From: Erwinia aphidicola
Lineage (GTDB): Bacteria; Pseudomonadota; Gammaproteobacteria; Enterobacterales; Enterobacteriaceae
Assembly: GCF_014773485.1 (NCBI RefSeq)
Contig: NZ_JACXBP010000007.1
Location: forward strand, 298,790-362,789
DNA length: 64,000 nt
Reading direction: 5' to 3'
Positions 49,044-58,520 of the stretch are shown one piece after another; position 1 is the stretch's first letter, and each line of letters begins with the position of its first letter. The notes under the pieces are model-generated. The model was not told where the DNA came from. It searched no databases and saw nothing but the letters and a program-made list of their open reading frames with translations. The position numbers were made by a program, and so were the translations under genes.

Positions 49044-49631
49044 GTGAGTAGCATCAAACTGATTGTTGGCCTGGCCAATCCCGGCGCTGAATACGCCGCC
49101 ACGCGCCACAATGCCGGAGCCTGGTACGTTGATTTGCTGGCTGAACGCCACAATCAGTCATTAAAGGAAGAGAGCAAGTTCTACGGCTACACTGCCCGGT
49201 TAAACATCGGGGGTGAGGATGTACGCTTGCTGGTGCCGACCACCTTTATGAATCTCAGCGGCAAAGCCGTGGCGGCGATGGCGACGTTCTACCGCATTGC
49301 CCCGGAAGAGATCCTGGTTGCCCATGACGAGCTGGACCTGCCTCCCGGCGTGGCAAAGTTTAAGCAGGGCGGCGGCCACGGCGGTCATAACGGCCTGAAA
49401 GATATTATCAGCAAGCTGGGTAACAACCTGAACTTCCACCGCCTGCGCATCGGCATTGGTCACCCGGGCGATCGCAACAAGGTGGTCGGTTTTGTACTGG
49501 GCAAGCCGCAGTCGGCAGAGCAGAAGTTGATTGATGATGCGGTCGATGAAGCGGCGCGCTGTACGGAAGTGTGGTTGAAAGAAGACCGCCTGAAAGCCAT
49601 GAATCGTCTGCACAGCTACAAAGCGGGCTAA
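49044..49631 (+). CDS. pth: Peptidyl-tRNA hydrolase
   Basis: 195-residue enzyme that releases tRNA from stalled peptidyl-tRNA. GTG 49044 ([23 protein letters not shown]) has AGGAAA upstream and places the conserved N-terminus as in E. coli; the 32 upstream codons of the longer frame are not conserved. Catalytic His22, Asn12 and the Asp in [25 protein letters not shown] and [12 protein letters not shown] are conserved. Confidence 0.97.
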   Translation: MSSIKLIVGLANPGAEYAATRHNAGAWYVDLLAERHNQSLKEESKFYGYTARLNIGGEDVRLLVPTTFMNLSGKAVAAMATFYRIAPEEILVAHDELDLPPGVAKFKQGGGHGGHNGLKDIISKLGNNLNFHRLRIGIGHPGDRNKVVGFVLGKPQSAEQKLIDDAVDEAARCTEVWLKEDRLKAMNRLHSYKAG

Positions 49632-49668
49632 GCCTGCGCACCCGCTGTGGCCGCAGCCGCAGCGGGGA

Positions 49669-50352
49669 TTACCCCTTCTCGCACCGCTTCCCGTCGTCGT
49701 CACATTCCAGGCTATCCAGCGTCAGCTGCTGTGCAAAATAGCCCTGCACGCCCCAGATTTTACTGTTGCGCAGCGTCTCCAGCTGACCGTCTCCGGCCAC
49801 ACCCTCCACGATCACCCGATTGGTATACTGACGGATATGGTTGATCAGCACCGAAAAGAACGGCTTATTGACGTTTTCCAGATAGAACTGGCGGTCGAGC
49901 TTTACCGCTTCAAACATGTTTGACTGCAGCGCATGCAAATTGGCATCGCCGGCACCAAGATCGTCCAGCCATAAGATATTCAGCTGTTCAATCAGGGTAC
50001 GCAGCAGCGGATTGTCCATGCCGTCGTGCAGATTGGGGAAATCTTCCGACAGTTTCAGGCGCACAAAGGGCAGATGGCTGAGGATTTGCTGGATAAACGA
50101 CGACTGCGTCACGGCGCGCGCCAGCTGAAAGTCGATGGCCACGCTGCACAGCAGGCCGTGCTGGCGAAAGTAATCGGCGTACTCTTCAACGATCAGCAGC
50201 TGATGCAGTAGCCGATCCTCAGGCAATGGCGGCTGCCGCACAGCATCCAGCGGGCCACCGACCGCAGCAGAATGCGGACGGTAGCTCAGGTCGATGGCGA
50301 TCATCTCACCGCTAAGGGTATGTACAGGAGTACAAAAAAAATCGTTTTTCAT
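49669..50352 (-). CDS. Degenerate EAL-domain protein
   Basis: 227 residues, a stand-alone EAL fold with most catalytic residues changed. The EAL motif itself is replaced (AIDLSYRPHS, no Glu). Kept are WLDDLGAGDAN (DDFGxG), VKLDRQF (catalytic Lys) and the VIVEGVAGDGQ and GVQGYFAQQL frames, although the EGVE second Glu is lost. It should bind no metal properly and so lack phosphodiesterase activity; it may instead bind proteins as YdiV does. Lies between pth and the SulP gene, in the gap where E. coli goes straight from pth to ychF. Partner unknown. Confidence 0.75.
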   Translation of the reverse strand: MKNDFFCTPVHTLSGEMIAIDLSYRPHSAAVGGPLDAVRQPPLPEDRLLHQLLIVEEYADYFRQHGLLCSVAIDFQLARAVTQSSFIQQILSHLPFVRLKLSEDFPNLHDGMDNPLLRTLIEQLNILWLDDLGAGDANLHALQSNMFEAVKLDRQFYLENVNKPFFSVLINHIRQYTNRVIVEGVAGDGQLETLRNSKIWGVQGYFAQQLTLDSLECDDDGKRCEKG

Positions 50353-50489
50353 GCCGCCGGGTCAGTTAACGGGCATCCTGCCAGTGAAATAAATCGTCGT
50401 ACAGTTAAACTATAGAAGTAAATACTGTAAGCGCCGTTATAAAACGACGATTTCTAGATTATCGGCAGGTCCAGCAGTAGCTTTATGGT

Positions 50490-51971
50490 TCATGCATCAT
50501 TGCTAGCAACTTTATAATCCGGGTCATCCAGCTCATGGCTGCAGAATGGCCCTGCCTGACGCAACAGGCTGATGCAATCCTCGCTCAGATGGCGCAGGCG
50601 CAGGCTTTTACCGGCTTCCATATAGCGCGCCGTCAGCTTGTCGATCGCCTCCACGCCGCTGGAGTCCATCACCCGGGTGCGGGCAAAGTCGATCACCACG
50701 CTATCGGTATCCTGCTGCGGATTAAACAGCTCCTGGAAACTGGCGGTGGAGCCAAAGAACAGCGGCCCTTCCAGACGGTAGGTTTTCTCCCCCTCTTTCT
50801 CGCTCTGCTCAATAATGGTGATGCGGGCGTGCTGCCAGGCGAAGACCAGCGCCGAGATAATCACGCCGCAGATCACCGCCATCGCCAGGTCGGTGAAAAT
50901 CGTGACCAGCGTCACCGCAATCATAATCACCGCATCGGCTTTCGGCATGCGCTTCAGGCGCCTGATGGAACTCCACTCAAAGGTGTTGATGCACACCACA
51001 AACATAATGCCCGCCAGCGCCGCCACCGGCAGCAGCGCGATATAATCCGACAGGCTAATCACAAACAGGATCAGCAGCAGCGCCCCGACCAGGTTGGAGA
51101 TGCGCCCGCGCCCGCCGGAGGTGAAGTTGATAATGGACTGGCCGATCATCGCGCATCCGGCAAAGCTGCCGAAGAAGCCGCAGAGAGTGTTGCCAATACC
51201 CTGCGCCACGCACTCCTGATTACCTGCGCCCTTTTTACTGCCCATCTCATCCAGTACCGCCAGCGTCAGCAGCGATTCAATCAGCCCGACCAGCGCAATC
51301 ACCACCGCATACGGCAGCACGATCTTCAGCGTTTCCCAGCTTAACGGCGCGGTCGGCAGATGGAAGGACGGCAGCGTGCCGGAGATATCCGCCAGGTCGC
51401 CGACGCGTTTAGTATCCAGGCCAAAACCAATGGCAATCGCACTGATGGCGATCAGCGCCGCCAGTGAACCCGGGATCGCTTTGGTCAGCTTCGGGAACAG
51501 CCAGACAATTAACATCGCCAGCGCCACCAGCGCATACATCACCGGCCCCTGCCCTTTAATCATCGGGAACTGCGCCAGCATAATCACAATCGCCAGCCCG
51601 TTAACGAAGCCGTAAATCGCCGGTTGCGGCACCAGGCGGATAAACTTACCGAGCCGCAGCACGCCAATCGCCAGCTGAATCAGCCCCGCGAGGATGGTCG
51701 CCAGCAGCACGTACTCGTAGCCGTGCTGGGTAATCAGGCTAATCAGCACCACAATAATCGACCCGGCCGCGCCGGAGATCATCCCCGGCTTGCCGCCGAA
51801 GAAGGCGGTGACCAGCCCGAGAATAAAGGCGGTGTGCAGACCAATGGTCGGCGACAGCCCGGCCAGCAGAGAAAAAGCCGTCGCTTCCGGGATCAGCGCA
51901 ACGGACACCACGGCACCGGCCAGCACGTCATTTTTGACGTCACTCGCCCTGAAATTGCTCAGGTTAAACAT
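50490..51971 (-). CDS. SulP-family anion transporter with STAS domain
   Basis: 493-residue SLC26/SulP transporter. ATG 51971 (MFNLSNFRASDVKNDVLAGA) follows GGAAATTTT; the 15 upstream codons lack support. N-terminal transport domain with VSVALIPEATAFSLLAGLSP, PGMISGAAGSIIVVL and SFAGCAMIGQSIINFTSGGR; C-terminal STAS domain (about 400-485, VVIDFARTRVMDSSGVEAID). It is distinct from E. coli DauA (about 560 residues) and closer to the shorter bicarbonate/sulfate-type SulP proteins. Substrate (sulfate, bicarbonate or dicarboxylate) cannot be decided. Confidence 0.88.
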   Translation of the reverse strand: MFNLSNFRASDVKNDVLAGAVVSVALIPEATAFSLLAGLSPTIGLHTAFILGLVTAFFGGKPGMISGAAGSIIVVLISLITQHGYEYVLLATILAGLIQLAIGVLRLGKFIRLVPQPAIYGFVNGLAIVIMLAQFPMIKGQGPVMYALVALAMLIVWLFPKLTKAIPGSLAALIAISAIAIGFGLDTKRVGDLADISGTLPSFHLPTAPLSWETLKIVLPYAVVIALVGLIESLLTLAVLDEMGSKKGAGNQECVAQGIGNTLCGFFGSFAGCAMIGQSIINFTSGGRGRISNLVGALLLILFVISLSDYIALLPVAALAGIMFVVCINTFEWSSIRRLKRMPKADAVIMIAVTLVTIFTDLAMAVICGVIISALVFAWQHARITIIEQSEKEGEKTYRLEGPLFFGSTASFQELFNPQQDTDSVVIDFARTRVMDSSGVEAIDKLTARYMEAGKSLRLRHLSEDCISLLRQAGPFCSHELDDPDYKVASNDA

Positions 51972-52325
51972 AAAATTTCCAGTTAATTTAAACGTGTTGG
52001 TTCTTCCGTGCCGCATTAATCGGGCACAGCTGGCTCGTCAGAGTGACGAGTGGCGGCAACGGGCGTTGCGCAGGCGGGAGGGTCTTAAGGTGGCGTAAGC
52101 AGCAAGCGATGCATCTGCGGGATTCTCCAGGTTCTGTAAAGACACGTCAGTATGGGAAAATGTGAGCACGATCTCAAGAGATAACTTAACCTCTGCCTCA
52201 GAAATCAACCGCCTCCAGGCTAAAATTACGTGTATAATGCGCGGAAACTTTTAAGACAACCGTCTGTGACACTATCAGGGCATGTAAAAGTGCGTTGATT
52301 ATCAAGAAATTAAGGTGATTCAAAC
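51972..52325. promoter_or_regulatory. Intergenic region before ychF
   Basis: 354 bp without a gene. It holds a 7-bp inverted repeat CTCGTCA/TGACGAG at 52034-52050, near the SulP start, and a TATAAT box at 52233-52238 about 88 bp before ychF, probably the ychF promoter; no good -35 was found, so it is only a candidate. Confidence 0.45.
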
Positions 52326-53417
52326 ATGGGATTCAAATGCGGTATTGTGGGCCTGCCAAACGTCGGGAAATCCACCCTGTTCAATGCGTTAACCAAAGCG
52401 GGCATCGAAGCAGCTAACTTCCCGTTCTGTACCATTGAGCCGAATACTGGCGTGGTGCCAATGCCTGATTCACGTCTTGATCAGCTGGCTGCTATCGTTA
52501 AGCCACAGCGTATTCTGCCGACCACCATGGAATTCGTTGATATCGCTGGCCTGGTAAAAGGCGCCTCGAAAGGTGAAGGCCTGGGCAACCAGTTCCTCAC
52601 CAACATTCGTGAAACCGAGGCTATCGGCCACGTGGTGCGCTGCTTTGAGAACGACAACATTATCCACGTGAATAATAAAGTTGACCCGGCTGACGATATT
52701 GAAACCATCAATACCGAGCTGGCGCTTTCTGACCTCGATACCTGTGAACGTGCCCTGCAGCGCGTGCAGAAGAAAGCCAAGGGCGGCGATAAAGACGCCA
52801 AAGCTGAACAGGCGGCGCTGGAAAAATGCCTGCCGCATCTGGAAAAAGCCGGCATGCTGCGCGCGCTGGACCTGACGGATGAAGACAAAGCGGCGGTCCG
52901 CTACCTGAGCTTCCTGACGCTGAAGCCAACCATGTATATCGCCAACGTTAACGAAGACGGTTTTGAAAATAACCCGTACCTCGATATCGTGCGTGCGATT
53001 GCCGAGAAAGAGGGTTCCGTTGTGGTGCCGGTGTGCGCTGCCGTTGAGTCTGATATTGCCGAGCTGGAAGATGGCGACCGCGAAGAGTTTATGGCCGAGC
53101 TGGGCATTGAAGAGCCGGGCCTGAACCGCGTCATCCGCGCAGGTTACTCCCTGCTCAACCTGCAGACCTACTTCACCGCTGGCGTGAAGGAAGTGCGTGC
53201 ATGGACTATCCCGGTTGGTGCGACCGCACCGCAGGCCGCAGGTAAGATCCACACCGACTTCGAGAAAGGCTTTATCCGCGCTCAGACCATTGCTTTCGAT
53301 GACTACATTGCCTGCAAGGGTGAACAAGGCGCGAAAGAAGCCGGTAAGATGCGTTCAGAAGGGAAAGACTACATCGTGAAAGATGGCGATGTGATGAACT
53401 TCCTGTTCAACGTCTAA
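52326..53417 (+). CDS. ychF: Redox-responsive ribosome-binding ATPase YchF
   Basis: 363-residue Obg-family P-loop protein that prefers ATP to GTP and binds ribosomes. G1 [19 protein letters not shown]3 [20 protein letters not shown], and the altered G4 NVNED (not NKxD), the basis of its ATP preference. The coiled-coil insertion and the C-terminal TGS-like domain ([29 protein letters not shown]) are intact. Ends with a strong terminator. Confidence 0.97.
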   Translation: MGFKCGIVGLPNVGKSTLFNALTKAGIEAANFPFCTIEPNTGVVPMPDSRLDQLAAIVKPQRILPTTMEFVDIAGLVKGASKGEGLGNQFLTNIRETEAIGHVVRCFENDNIIHVNNKVDPADDIETINTELALSDLDTCERALQRVQKKAKGGDKDAKAEQAALEKCLPHLEKAGMLRALDLTDEDKAAVRYLSFLTLKPTMYIANVNEDGFENNPYLDIVRAIAEKEGSVVVPVCAAVESDIAELEDGDREEFMAELGIEEPGLNRVIRAGYSLLNLQTYFTAGVKEVRAWTIPVGATAPQAAGKIHTDFEKGFIRAQTIAFDDYIACKGEQGAKEAGKMRSEGKDYIVKDGDVMNFLFNV

Positions 53418-53473
53418 ACCCTTCCGTCGTCTTATGAGGTTTGATTGAACCTCCTACGATTCGAAACGCGATA

Positions 53474-53501
53474 AATCCACGCAGCTGCGTGGATTTTTTT
53501 T
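53474..53501 (+). terminator. Terminator of ychF
   Basis: Perfect palindrome AATCCACGCAG/CTGCGTGGATT followed by an eight-T run, 57 bp after the ychF stop. Confidence 0.9.
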
Positions 53502-53519
53502 AGCTCGCCAGTTAGAAAA

Positions 53520-53745
53520 ATCCGCAAGGACAGTGTCACTTCTCACACGTTTAAGCCCGTCGCCAGACAGTGTTTGCAGATGAAAGACTGGGCCGATATC
53601 ACCCAAACGTGGCGACTGGATATGCTTGAGCGTGTGGTTTTCCCCGCCATCGGCAAACTTCCTATCAGGGAAATCACACCGCACCACAATCTTAAAATTT
53701 TTCAGGAAACGGCTAAACGCGGCGCTCCGACTGGTAACGCAGTAA
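53520..53745 (+). pseudogene. P4-type phage integrase remnant
   Basis: The frame has TFKPVARQCLQMKDWADITQ, then MLERVVFPAIGKLPIREITP and ETAKRGAPTGNAVR, the pattern of the core-binding domain of P4-family tyrosine integrases (FPxIG..PI..IT; A.RGA...A.R). It has no start, no catalytic domain and breaks off after NAVRPD. So it is a fragment of a lost integrative element directly after ychF. Confidence 0.65.
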
Positions 53746-54013
53746 GACCAGACTCTGGCATCAGGAAACGCAGGTGCTCCAGGTCACCGATGGCACTGAG
53801 AAAATCATGATCATCAGAATGCGTATGATCGTGCAGAATGCGTTAATCGCCTTTGTTTTTCGCTGTTATTTCCGCGAAATGATGATTAAATTCGTTCAGG
53901 GACATTATCCACAGAGTCTGAGGCTCATCAAAGCGTGACTCGGATTGATCGCAGGTAAGTACAGTCTTTAACTTCATCATCAAAGTCATCTCGCAAACAG
54001 AGGCAGGGAAAGA
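53746..54013. other. Non-coding stretch between the integrase fragment and the DUF2157 gene
   Basis: 268 bp with no intact gene. A short frame (MIIRMRMIVQNALIAFVF onward) lies near 53810-53938 but is too short and compositionally odd to call. AGGCAGGG just before 54014 is the ribosome site of the next gene. Confidence 0.4.
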
Positions 54014-56221
54014 ATGAGGGAGCTTGCACCCGATGGCATCACCGGGATGCCGTCACGGACGGTAGAGTATCTTTGTCGCCAGATAGCACGCCTGCTGAAA
54101 GGAGGAAGCCTGACCCCTGAGACCTGCGAGCGTATCTTTGCTTTCTGTGGAATCAGACCGTCAGATGCTCAGTGGCGTCAGTTTCTTATCCCGGTTCTTT
54201 CCTGTCTGGGATTACTGTCACTGGTTACCGGAGCGGTGTTCTTTATTGCCTGGAACTGGGCCTGGCTGCCGAAAATGGCGAAATTTGCCCTGGCCGAGCT
54301 GTTTATCGTCGCGCTGGCGGTGATTGTCTGGTGGCGCTGGTACAGCACGCTGGCACGCAAGGCATTACTGGCGACAGGGTTAAGCTTCGGTGCCCTGTTT
54401 GCGCTGTATGGACAGATTTATCAGACTGGTGCTGACAGCTGGGAGCTATTCCGGGCCTGGTTATATGTTCTTCTGCCGCTGGCGCTGATTGCCCGGCAAA
54501 ACAGCCTGTGGTTTTGCAGCTGGCTGGTCGCTAACCTGGCGTTCCAGCTCTATTACAACACCCTGCCGTCGTCACTGCTGGATCTGGCCGCGTCTGACAG
54601 TTTAACCAGGCTTCCGACCACTGTGCTTTACGGATATCTGGCGTTGCTGGCAGCCTGCCTGATTGTCAGGGAAGCACTGGCCTGGCGCGCGATAACCCAT
54701 CATCCCGAGAGCTGGCTGGCAAGCCGCTGGTTCTCGCGAGTCATGGCTGGATTTTTACTGCTTCAGCTGACCGCCATTGTGGCCGGGAACCTCTCTGACT
54801 GGGGCGGCGGTGACCACCTTCCTTATATCACGGGCGGTTGGGTGATCACCCTGCTGGCAGGTTATTACCTGTACCGTTACCGCTATCAGGATCTCTGCAT
54901 GCTGACGCTGGGCATCGCCAGCCTGACCGTTGTCGGCTGTGCGCTAATCATGCAGTTATTTCTTTTAGCCTACGATACGGGCGATCTGTTTTTGACCGGC
55001 GCCCTGATGGCATTCTGGGTAGCGGTAAATGGTTCAATTCTGCTGAAGTGGCAACGCAAACTGGTTGAAAAGGGGCCAATCGATCTGGTTCCGGCCAGGC
55101 TGTCGTTACTGACAGACACTTTGCGTCAGCAGGGTTTGCTGAGCGCCTCGCAGGTTGAGGAAATTAAGCAACGCGGTCACGCATCCGACCTGCCCTGGTA
55201 TCTGAGGCTGGCGCTAAGCGTCGGAGGCTGGGTGGCGGCAATCATCATTCTGTTACTGATGATACTGATGCTTTATGCCACTGAACTGCTCGAAGATCCG
55301 AATGCTGCCACCCTTATTATTCCTTCGCTGCTGCTTGCCGCCATTGCGCGTAGCCTGTTACGCAGTCAGCGTGACGGTAAACATCACCTCGGCCTGGCAT
55401 GGGCGATTGCGGCAACGTGCGGACTGATAACCGGCGTTCTGCTGCAAATCCAGAGCAATGACGCCAGCTTTATTATGCTGAGTTCACTGACTGCCTTGCC
55501 GATCCTGGCCGCGATGGCGGTGGCTATGCCCGACCGCACTTATCGGTTTATGGCCATCACCGCCCTGACCTTTTTCCTGGTGCTGGCGGGCGATTCTATG
55601 GCACGGCTTTACCTGTCTCCGATGGCTACACGCCTTGCTGTGTCCGTACTGGTGGCGGCGGTCATATGTTTGTGGATGTGGACAGTCAGTCATCAGTTGA
55701 GGTTACAGGCTGGGCAGTGTGCTGACGCGGTACATCCCCTGTTGTATGGCATACCTTGTGGGCTGATGTTGCTAAGTTTCCTTGGGATTAACGCGGCTTA
55801 TCTCACGGATTTCCTCTGGTCAGCATCGCAATTTTCCACGCTTCAGTCTGCGACAGGCCCAGGGATCGCGGCTGGCTTAGTGCTGAGTGCGCTCAGTCAG
55901 AAAAGGCACAGCCAGCCGCTGTTTTCGAGCATTACGCTGCCCGCTGCGCTTATCTGTGGGGCTGCCGCCCTCTATGCACCGGGTATAGGGCTGGGATTAT
56001 GGTTAATTCTGATGGCACGTTATCAGGGAAGTCTGGGGTTAATGGTGGTCAGTGGCGGTTTCATGGTGCTGTATGTCACTGGCTGGTATTACTTTTTGGA
56101 GGTAATTTTGCTGCAGAAATCCCTGCTGCTGCTGGTCAGCGGTCTGGTTTTTCTGGGGCTGGCATGGGCAGTCAAAAAAGTATTACCCGTACAAATCGGA
56201 GGTGCCAGTGAGAATGCATAA
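54014..56221 (+). CDS. Large DUF2157/DUF4401-type integral membrane protein
   Basis: 735 residues with roughly 18-20 hydrophobic segments. The N-terminal cytoplasmic stretch (SRTVEYLCRQIARLLKGGSL) and the first membrane pair (LIPVLSCLGLLSLVTGAVFFIAWNWAW) match the DUF2157 pattern. A second hydrophilic block near 355-395 (LVPARLSLLTDTLRQQGLLS) is followed by the DUF4401-like half (GGWVAAIIILLLMILMLYA onward). Both are families of unknown function, usually paired with a GDYXXLXY protein, as here. Overlaps the next gene by 14 bp. Confidence 0.8.
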   Translation: MRELAPDGITGMPSRTVEYLCRQIARLLKGGSLTPETCERIFAFCGIRPSDAQWRQFLIPVLSCLGLLSLVTGAVFFIAWNWAWLPKMAKFALAELFIVALAVIVWWRWYSTLARKALLATGLSFGALFALYGQIYQTGADSWELFRAWLYVLLPLALIARQNSLWFCSWLVANLAFQLYYNTLPSSLLDLAASDSLTRLPTTVLYGYLALLAACLIVREALAWRAITHHPESWLASRWFSRVMAGFLLLQLTAIVAGNLSDWGGGDHLPYITGGWVITLLAGYYLYRYRYQDLCMLTLGIASLTVVGCALIMQLFLLAYDTGDLFLTGALMAFWVAVNGSILLKWQRKLVEKGPIDLVPARLSLLTDTLRQQGLLSASQVEEIKQRGHASDLPWYLRLALSVGGWVAAIIILLLMILMLYATELLEDPNAATLIIPSLLLAAIARSLLRSQRDGKHHLGLAWAIAATCGLITGVLLQIQSNDASFIMLSSLTALPILAAMAVAMPDRTYRFMAITALTFFLVLAGDSMARLYLSPMATRLAVSVLVAAVICLWMWTVSHQLRLQAGQCADAVHPLLYGIPCGLMLLSFLGINAAYLTDFLWSASQFSTLQSATGPGIAAGLVLSALSQKRHSQPLFSSITLPAALICGAAALYAPGIGLGLWLILMARYQGSLGLMVVSGGFMVLYVTGWYYFLEVILLQKSLLLLVSGLVFLGLAWAVKKVLPVQIGGASENA

Positions 56222-56744
56222 ACAGTGCCGATGGCTGGCCGGCGCTGTGATAGCGCTGGCGTTGATAGCCGTTAATGTCAGCATCTGGCAAAAAGAGCAG
56301 TTGCTGAAGCAAGGCGCGGTCATGATTTTGCCTCTTGCCCCGGTTGACCCGCGATCCCTGATGCAGGGTGATTACATGGCGCTGAACTATGCCCTCACCC
56401 GTCCTCTGGAACTGACGTTGTATCAACAGGCTGAGTCCTGCGGTGCGACCCTATCAGCGCCATGCCTGCCCACCAGCGGAACCCTGATTGTTGACCTCGA
56501 TGCGCAGCGTCACGCGACTCAGGCCCGCTTTGATCAGGGGGAACCTCTGCAGCCGAATCAGCTACGGGTGAAGTACCATCAACATTCCGGTTCGCTGACC
56601 GTCGGCACTAACGCCTGGTTCTTTCAGGAAGGTCATGCCGACAGATTCGCGCAGGCACGTTACGGGGCATTTCGGGTGGGAAGCGATGGCACGGCTCTCC
56701 TGACGGATCTGCTAAATGAGCAGGGTAAAGCGATTCAGCCCTAA
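56208..56744 (+). CDS. GDYXXLXY-domain membrane-anchored protein
   Basis: 178 residues. GTG 56208 (MRMHKQCRWLAGAV) has GGAGG five bases upstream. One N-terminal membrane anchor (about 10-25, AGAVIALALIAVNVSIW), then a periplasmic domain with the family motif GDYMALNY (54-61) and two Cys (SCGATLSAPC) that may pair. Function unknown. Its gene overlaps the DUF2157 gene, so the pair probably forms one complex. Confidence 0.85.
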   Translation: MRMHKQCRWLAGAVIALALIAVNVSIWQKEQLLKQGAVMILPLAPVDPRSLMQGDYMALNYALTRPLELTLYQQAESCGATLSAPCLPTSGTLIVDLDAQRHATQARFDQGEPLQPNQLRVKYHQHSGSLTVGTNAWFFQEGHADRFAQARYGAFRVGSDGTALLTDLLNEQGKAIQP

Positions 56745-56934
56745 GGATGCGAGACGCTCACTGGCCTGGCGCTAAATACCCTGACAGGCGGCCTTAATAT
56801 CCTTATTGCCCGGATGCCCGTCACAGGTCGACAAAAGGTTGCTGTGCCGGAAGCCTGTTTTGCGATTAAGCCTCGCGCCGAAAATTTAAGCGGGTACGCT
56901 GCATCAATATAGCTATTCAGACATTGAGAAAATT

Positions 56935-57348
56935 ATGCCGAACATGATTAACGATAAATGGATTAGGGTATCTGTGATGTCAGCGATATTTAGTAGTTTA
57001 GTGGGTTCATTACTGGTTTTAACCTATCTTTCCTGGGGAAAAAACATTACACCCGTAGTGGGTCTCATATTTAATTATTTTTTCATCGTTATGGTGAGTA
57101 TTATTGGCACTACGATGGGATCAATGATAATCGGCATGCCATTAGCGATGATTTCAAAGAGATTTTTTCCTGACGCTGCCCTGAAGGGGTGCTTTTTTAT
57201 CATGTGCTCTGCGCTCTTCATGTGGCTGGTTATACTGGCATGGCCTGTTATCAGGATATGTGAAATGCCTTATTCGGATATTTTGCTTTTAAGCCCCTAT
57301 GCTTTCTGTTCAGCTGCCGCACTTGCTTATCTGGTCTACTGGGATTGA
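56935..57348 (+). CDS. Small four-helix membrane protein, unrecognised
   Basis: 137 residues with four hydrophobic segments (AIFSSLVGSLLVLTYLS; VVGLIFNYFFIVMVSIIG; GCFFIMCSALFMWLVILAW; LLLSPYAFCSAAALAYLVY). No signal peptide or motif recognised. AT-richer than the preceding genes. 190 bp after the GDYXXLXY gene, so a separate transcript is likely. Confidence 0.6.
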   Translation: MPNMINDKWIRVSVMSAIFSSLVGSLLVLTYLSWGKNITPVVGLIFNYFFIVMVSIIGTTMGSMIIGMPLAMISKRFFPDAALKGCFFIMCSALFMWLVILAWPVIRICEMPYSDILLLSPYAFCSAAALAYLVYWD

Positions 57349-57567
57349 TGAGTATTATATCAATCAGGATCGGGGCAGAAGGACCGTTAATGAAAAGAGC
57401 TAATGGTATCATTTTTCAGCAAAACATATGGAAACAGGTGAGTCCAGGGCGTAGGAATTCCGATGTTTTCCAACCCCCTGTGAGCAGTTTTAATTACAGA
57501 CTCACCTGGATGTTAATTAGACAATGTTTACGTGACATCACGCGATCACATTTTGCCTGCCAGATAA

Positions 57568-57912
57568 TCATGGGTTCTGCTCGAAATATTGTTTATCCAT
57601 CTCGACAAGTTTCTTTTGTAAACCGGCCTCCCCTTCAGCCACTTCGTGAAATTTACTGTAAATATAAAGATAAATACGCTCGGATGACGCAGCCATAAAC
57701 ATGTCTGGCGAAGCCATATTTGGGAAGCGACTTATCACTTCGGGCTGTAAAAAGATGACATCATTCCCGAGGTGACCAATCATTCCGCGCCCCCAGTTTC
57801 CCGCACGGAAAAGGGCACGCGCGCTGCTCTCTTCATTGCCCCCCTGACTCCACCCGATCAGTTTCAGATAGTTACTGACGGCCACCAAGTCTTCTGCATC
57901 CGTTTTAGCCAA
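57568..57912 (-). CDS. Unrecognised ORF continuing a transporter remnant
   Basis: 114 codons from a TTG at 57912, beginning AKTDAEDLVAVSNYLKLIG. Its 5' end overlaps the transporter fragment in another frame. Protein-like (TFE-free charged tail, YLYIYSKFHEVAEGEAGLQK) but with no recognised family. Either a real gene restarted after the fragment, or the 3' part of the same decayed gene. Confidence 0.35.
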   Translation of the reverse strand: MAKTDAEDLVAVSNYLKLIGWSQGGNEESSARALFRAGNWGRGMIGHLGNDVIFLQPEVISRFPNMASPDMFMAASSERIYLYIYSKFHEVAEGEAGLQKKLVEMDKQYFEQNP

Positions 57913-58214
57913 AAGATACTCCGCGTTGCCTGTGAAATAAAATGCTCAAGGTTCAGGGGCTCAGCCTGCCGGGACGGCCGAGAAAATTCGCTAAACGGCA
58001 ACGCCAGCGTGTTCACCATCAACAGAATAAAATCTATAAAGGATGACAAGAACTGCCCCAAAAAGATGGCCATAGATAGATAACACAAGTTGCGTGCACG
58101 AACCTGAGCGTGGCTTTTCTCTATAATCATGTGATTCACCAACGGATCAGAGAGCACGAATCCAAAGCCCATAAGTATTCCCACTACCATATTGCAGAGA
58201 GAGCGAACGAGCCA
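57864..58214 (-). pseudogene. C-terminal fragment of an MFS-like transporter
   Basis: The frame (WLVRSLCNMVVGILMGFGF and SHAQVRARNLCYLSMAIFLGQFLSSFI) has the look of the last two membrane segments of an MFS transporter, with the typical R-A-R...FLGQFLSS pattern. It begins after a TGA with no earlier half, and ends in a shifted frame. A remnant. Confidence 0.45.
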
Positions 58215-58373
58215 TCAAATTCAAGTATGTTATTGATTAGTCGATGAAAGAATTTTTAGAAATACGAATCGGAAATCCTTAATTTATGAGAACGTCATGC
58301 GTATCTCCTGAGGGCACATCAAACACATTTGAAGTTCATGCGAAATCCTAATTATGTCATCCGGGAAGACTTC

Positions 58374-58520
58374 CATGCGTAAAGCAGAAACCGGGAACGT
58401 AAAATTATCGGCGTACTGAACTCTGCAGAAACTGGTCAAAACGTTAAAGATGCATGTATAGAGGCTACCAGTACTGCGATCAACTGCTACAACAGTATGT
58501 CTAATCGAGAGCACTATTAG
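58374..58520 (+). pseudogene. IS3-family orfA transposase remnant
   Basis: An ATG (58374, MRKAETG in one frame) is followed, one base out of frame, by RKIIGVLNSAETGQNVKDAC and NCYNSMSNRE. This is the conserved helix-turn-helix of IS3-family OrfA (RxIIGVLKSxEAGxxVKDxC...ATYYNWxSKY) with substitutions and a frameshift. The rest of the element is gone. It marks insertion-sequence activity beside the fimbrial operon. Confidence 0.65.

Noticed and set aside
50490..51971. Assignment as E. coli DauA (YchM)
   Set aside because: It is about 65 residues shorter and its N-terminal transport motifs differ; only the SulP family can be supported.
53454..53687. 77-codon minus-strand frame after ychF
   Set aside because: Antisense of the integrase remnant and of the ychF terminator.
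57345..57698. 117-codon plus-strand frame after the four-helix protein
   Set aside because: Starts at the stop of the preceding gene with no supported start, basic random composition, and overlaps a better minus-strand frame.
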